The position numbers and the translations under genes are program-made. The notes beneath the pieces are model-generated. The model ran no database searches. It saw only the letters and a list, made by a program, of their open reading frames with translations, and was not told the DNA's origin. A stretch of 64,000 nucleotides of DNA, taken from contig NZ_CP073586.1 in NCBI RefSeq assembly GCF_022267555.1, positions 2,471,501-2,535,500 of the forward strand, written 5' to 3'. This document shows, piece after piece, positions 63,232 to 64,000 of this stretch (position 1 is the first letter of the stretch; each line of letters opens with the position of its first letter). The DNA is from Proteiniphilum propionicum (GTDB taxonomy: Bacteria; Bacteroidota; Bacteroidia; Bacteroidales; Dysgonomonadaceae).

Positions 63232-63972
63232 ATGGAAAGGCTTAGGATTCAAAACAATTCAACTACACTGGTAGATCAGGTCGAGGACAGGCTTTTGAAC
63301 TATTTCAAAGAGAAGGACTTGCAAAAAGGAGATGCTATTCCTAATGAAATGGAATTAACCGTCTCATTGGGGGTGTCGAGGAGTGTAGTACGGGAGGCAT
63401 TAAGCCGACTGAAGATGATGGGAATAGTGGAGACACGCACACGACGGGGCATGGTACTTTCCGAGCCTTCTATATTCGGCGGAATGAAACGTGCTGTTGA
63501 TCCGAGAATTCTAAGTGAAGATACCCTCTTTGATATTCTCGGATTTAGGATTGTTCTTGAAATAGGCATTTGTAGTGAAATATTCCGAAAAATTACTCCT
63601 GATGATATTGCAGATCTGGAAGAGATTGTGAATGTAGGAATCATGTATGAAAACAACGAATATGCTCCTTTTAGTGAATTTGCTTTTCACACAAAGCTTT
63701 ATAAAATAACTGGCAACAAAACTATCTCCGAATTCCAGAATATCATTCATCCTGTGATGACATTTGTGAAGGACAAATTTCAGGAGTTTCTGGCACCCAT
63801 TAATATCCGTTTAAAAGAGGAAGGGCGGATTGTAACCCATCAGGACTTGCTACAGTTACTAAAAGATGGAGACGAAGACAGGTATAGAAAGGCCTTGGAG
63901 GAGCATTTTGAGGTTTACAGAATTTTTATCAGTCAAAGAAATCAATATCACATTGCTCAGCAAAACGGTTGA
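63232..63972 (+). CDS. FadR/GntR-family transcriptional regulator
   Basis: This 246-residue protein has a GntR winged helix (about 10-75; GDAIPNEMELTVSLGVSRSV then VREALSRLKMMGIVET) and an all-helical FCD ligand domain (about 95-235) with metal-site residues such as His in FAFHTKLYKITGN and HQDLLQLLKDGD. FCD regulators usually bind acids or sugar acids and repress nearby catabolic genes. In Bacteroidota they often precede sugar-acid or sulfatase/SusCD loci, but the target here is beyond the window. It begins the region after the mobile island. Confidence 0.9.
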   Translation: MERLRIQNNSTTLVDQVEDRLLNYFKEKDLQKGDAIPNEMELTVSLGVSRSVVREALSRLKMMGIVETRTRRGMVLSEPSIFGGMKRAVDPRILSEDTLFDILGFRIVLEIGICSEIFRKITPDDIADLEEIVNVGIMYENNEYAPFSEFAFHTKLYKITGNKTISEFQNIIHPVMTFVKDKFQEFLAPINIRLKEEGRIVTHQDLLQLLKDGDEDRYRKALEEHFEVYRIFISQRNQYHIAQQNG

Positions 63973-64000
63973 TTTGATCGGTACAGTGCGATGTTGCTAT

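Overview
The window is a stretch of a Bacteroidota chromosome, most likely order Bacteroidales. The basis is promoters of the Bacteroidetes type (TTTG, about 19 bases, TAnnTTTG), the near absence of Shine-Dalgarno sites, and several gene families typical of the phylum: DUF5686, DUF3316, DUF4293, DUF1460, the Bacteroidetes form of RNA polymerase omega, the GH3-like protein and the fused fucokinase/GDP-fucose pyrophosphorylase Fkp. A family such as Dysgonomonadaceae is possible, but I cannot fix it from the sequence alone.

Bases 1-50,550 look like ordinary host chromosome. Bases 1-8,000 hold minus-strand genes: the start of fabD, an acyl-CoA ligase with its HTH-cupin regulator, a ZIP metal transporter, an inositol-phosphatase family protein, an S9 peptidase and ispE. 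A DUF5686 outer-membrane protein then faces a Crp-like regulator. Bases 11,100-27,400 are a plus-strand run: GH3-like, bamD-rpoZ-DUF4293, an M48 peptidase, topoisomerase IV subunit A, DUF3316, PatB, a SlyD-like isomerase, an antiporter, aroC, a secreted unknown protein and DUF1460. After minus-strand mgtC and an S41 protease come VanZ, a TlpA-like lipoprotein, SHOCT-DUF4870, an FtsE-like ATPase, pyrG, yidC, an acidic small protein, an OmpA lipoprotein, free-methionine-sulfoxide reductase and tRNA-Gly(GCC). A fucose block follows (fcl, gmd, fkp, mutarotase), giving both de novo and salvage routes to GDP-L-fucose, and then a phosphoesterase, a surface lipoprotein and an M16 peptidase.

Bases 50,551-62,800 are an accessory island of defense genes and insertion sequences. 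It starts with a truncated IS66 element bordered by two broken genes. Two McrBC-type (type IV restriction-like) modules follow head to tail on the minus strand. Module 1 is an EVE-EVE-AAA McrB with a PD-(D/E)XK McrC and looks intact. Module 2 was a DUF3578-AAA McrB with a DUF2357/PDDEXK_7 nuclease, but an IS3 element has cut its McrB into two pieces. An IS4-family element lies just upstream of module 1, and a possible IS21-end relic and a FadR-like regulator close the window.

Intergenic DNA holds several unexplained structures. The clearest is a 108-109 bp MITE-like element in two copies, with 13-bp terminal inverted repeats and perfect 6-bp target duplications. Others are a repeated hairpin with a compensatory base change upstream of the M48 gene, a three-fold 10-bp motif at an exact 22-bp period upstream of the suhB-like gene, and 5' tRNA-Gly fragments in front of the intact tRNA.
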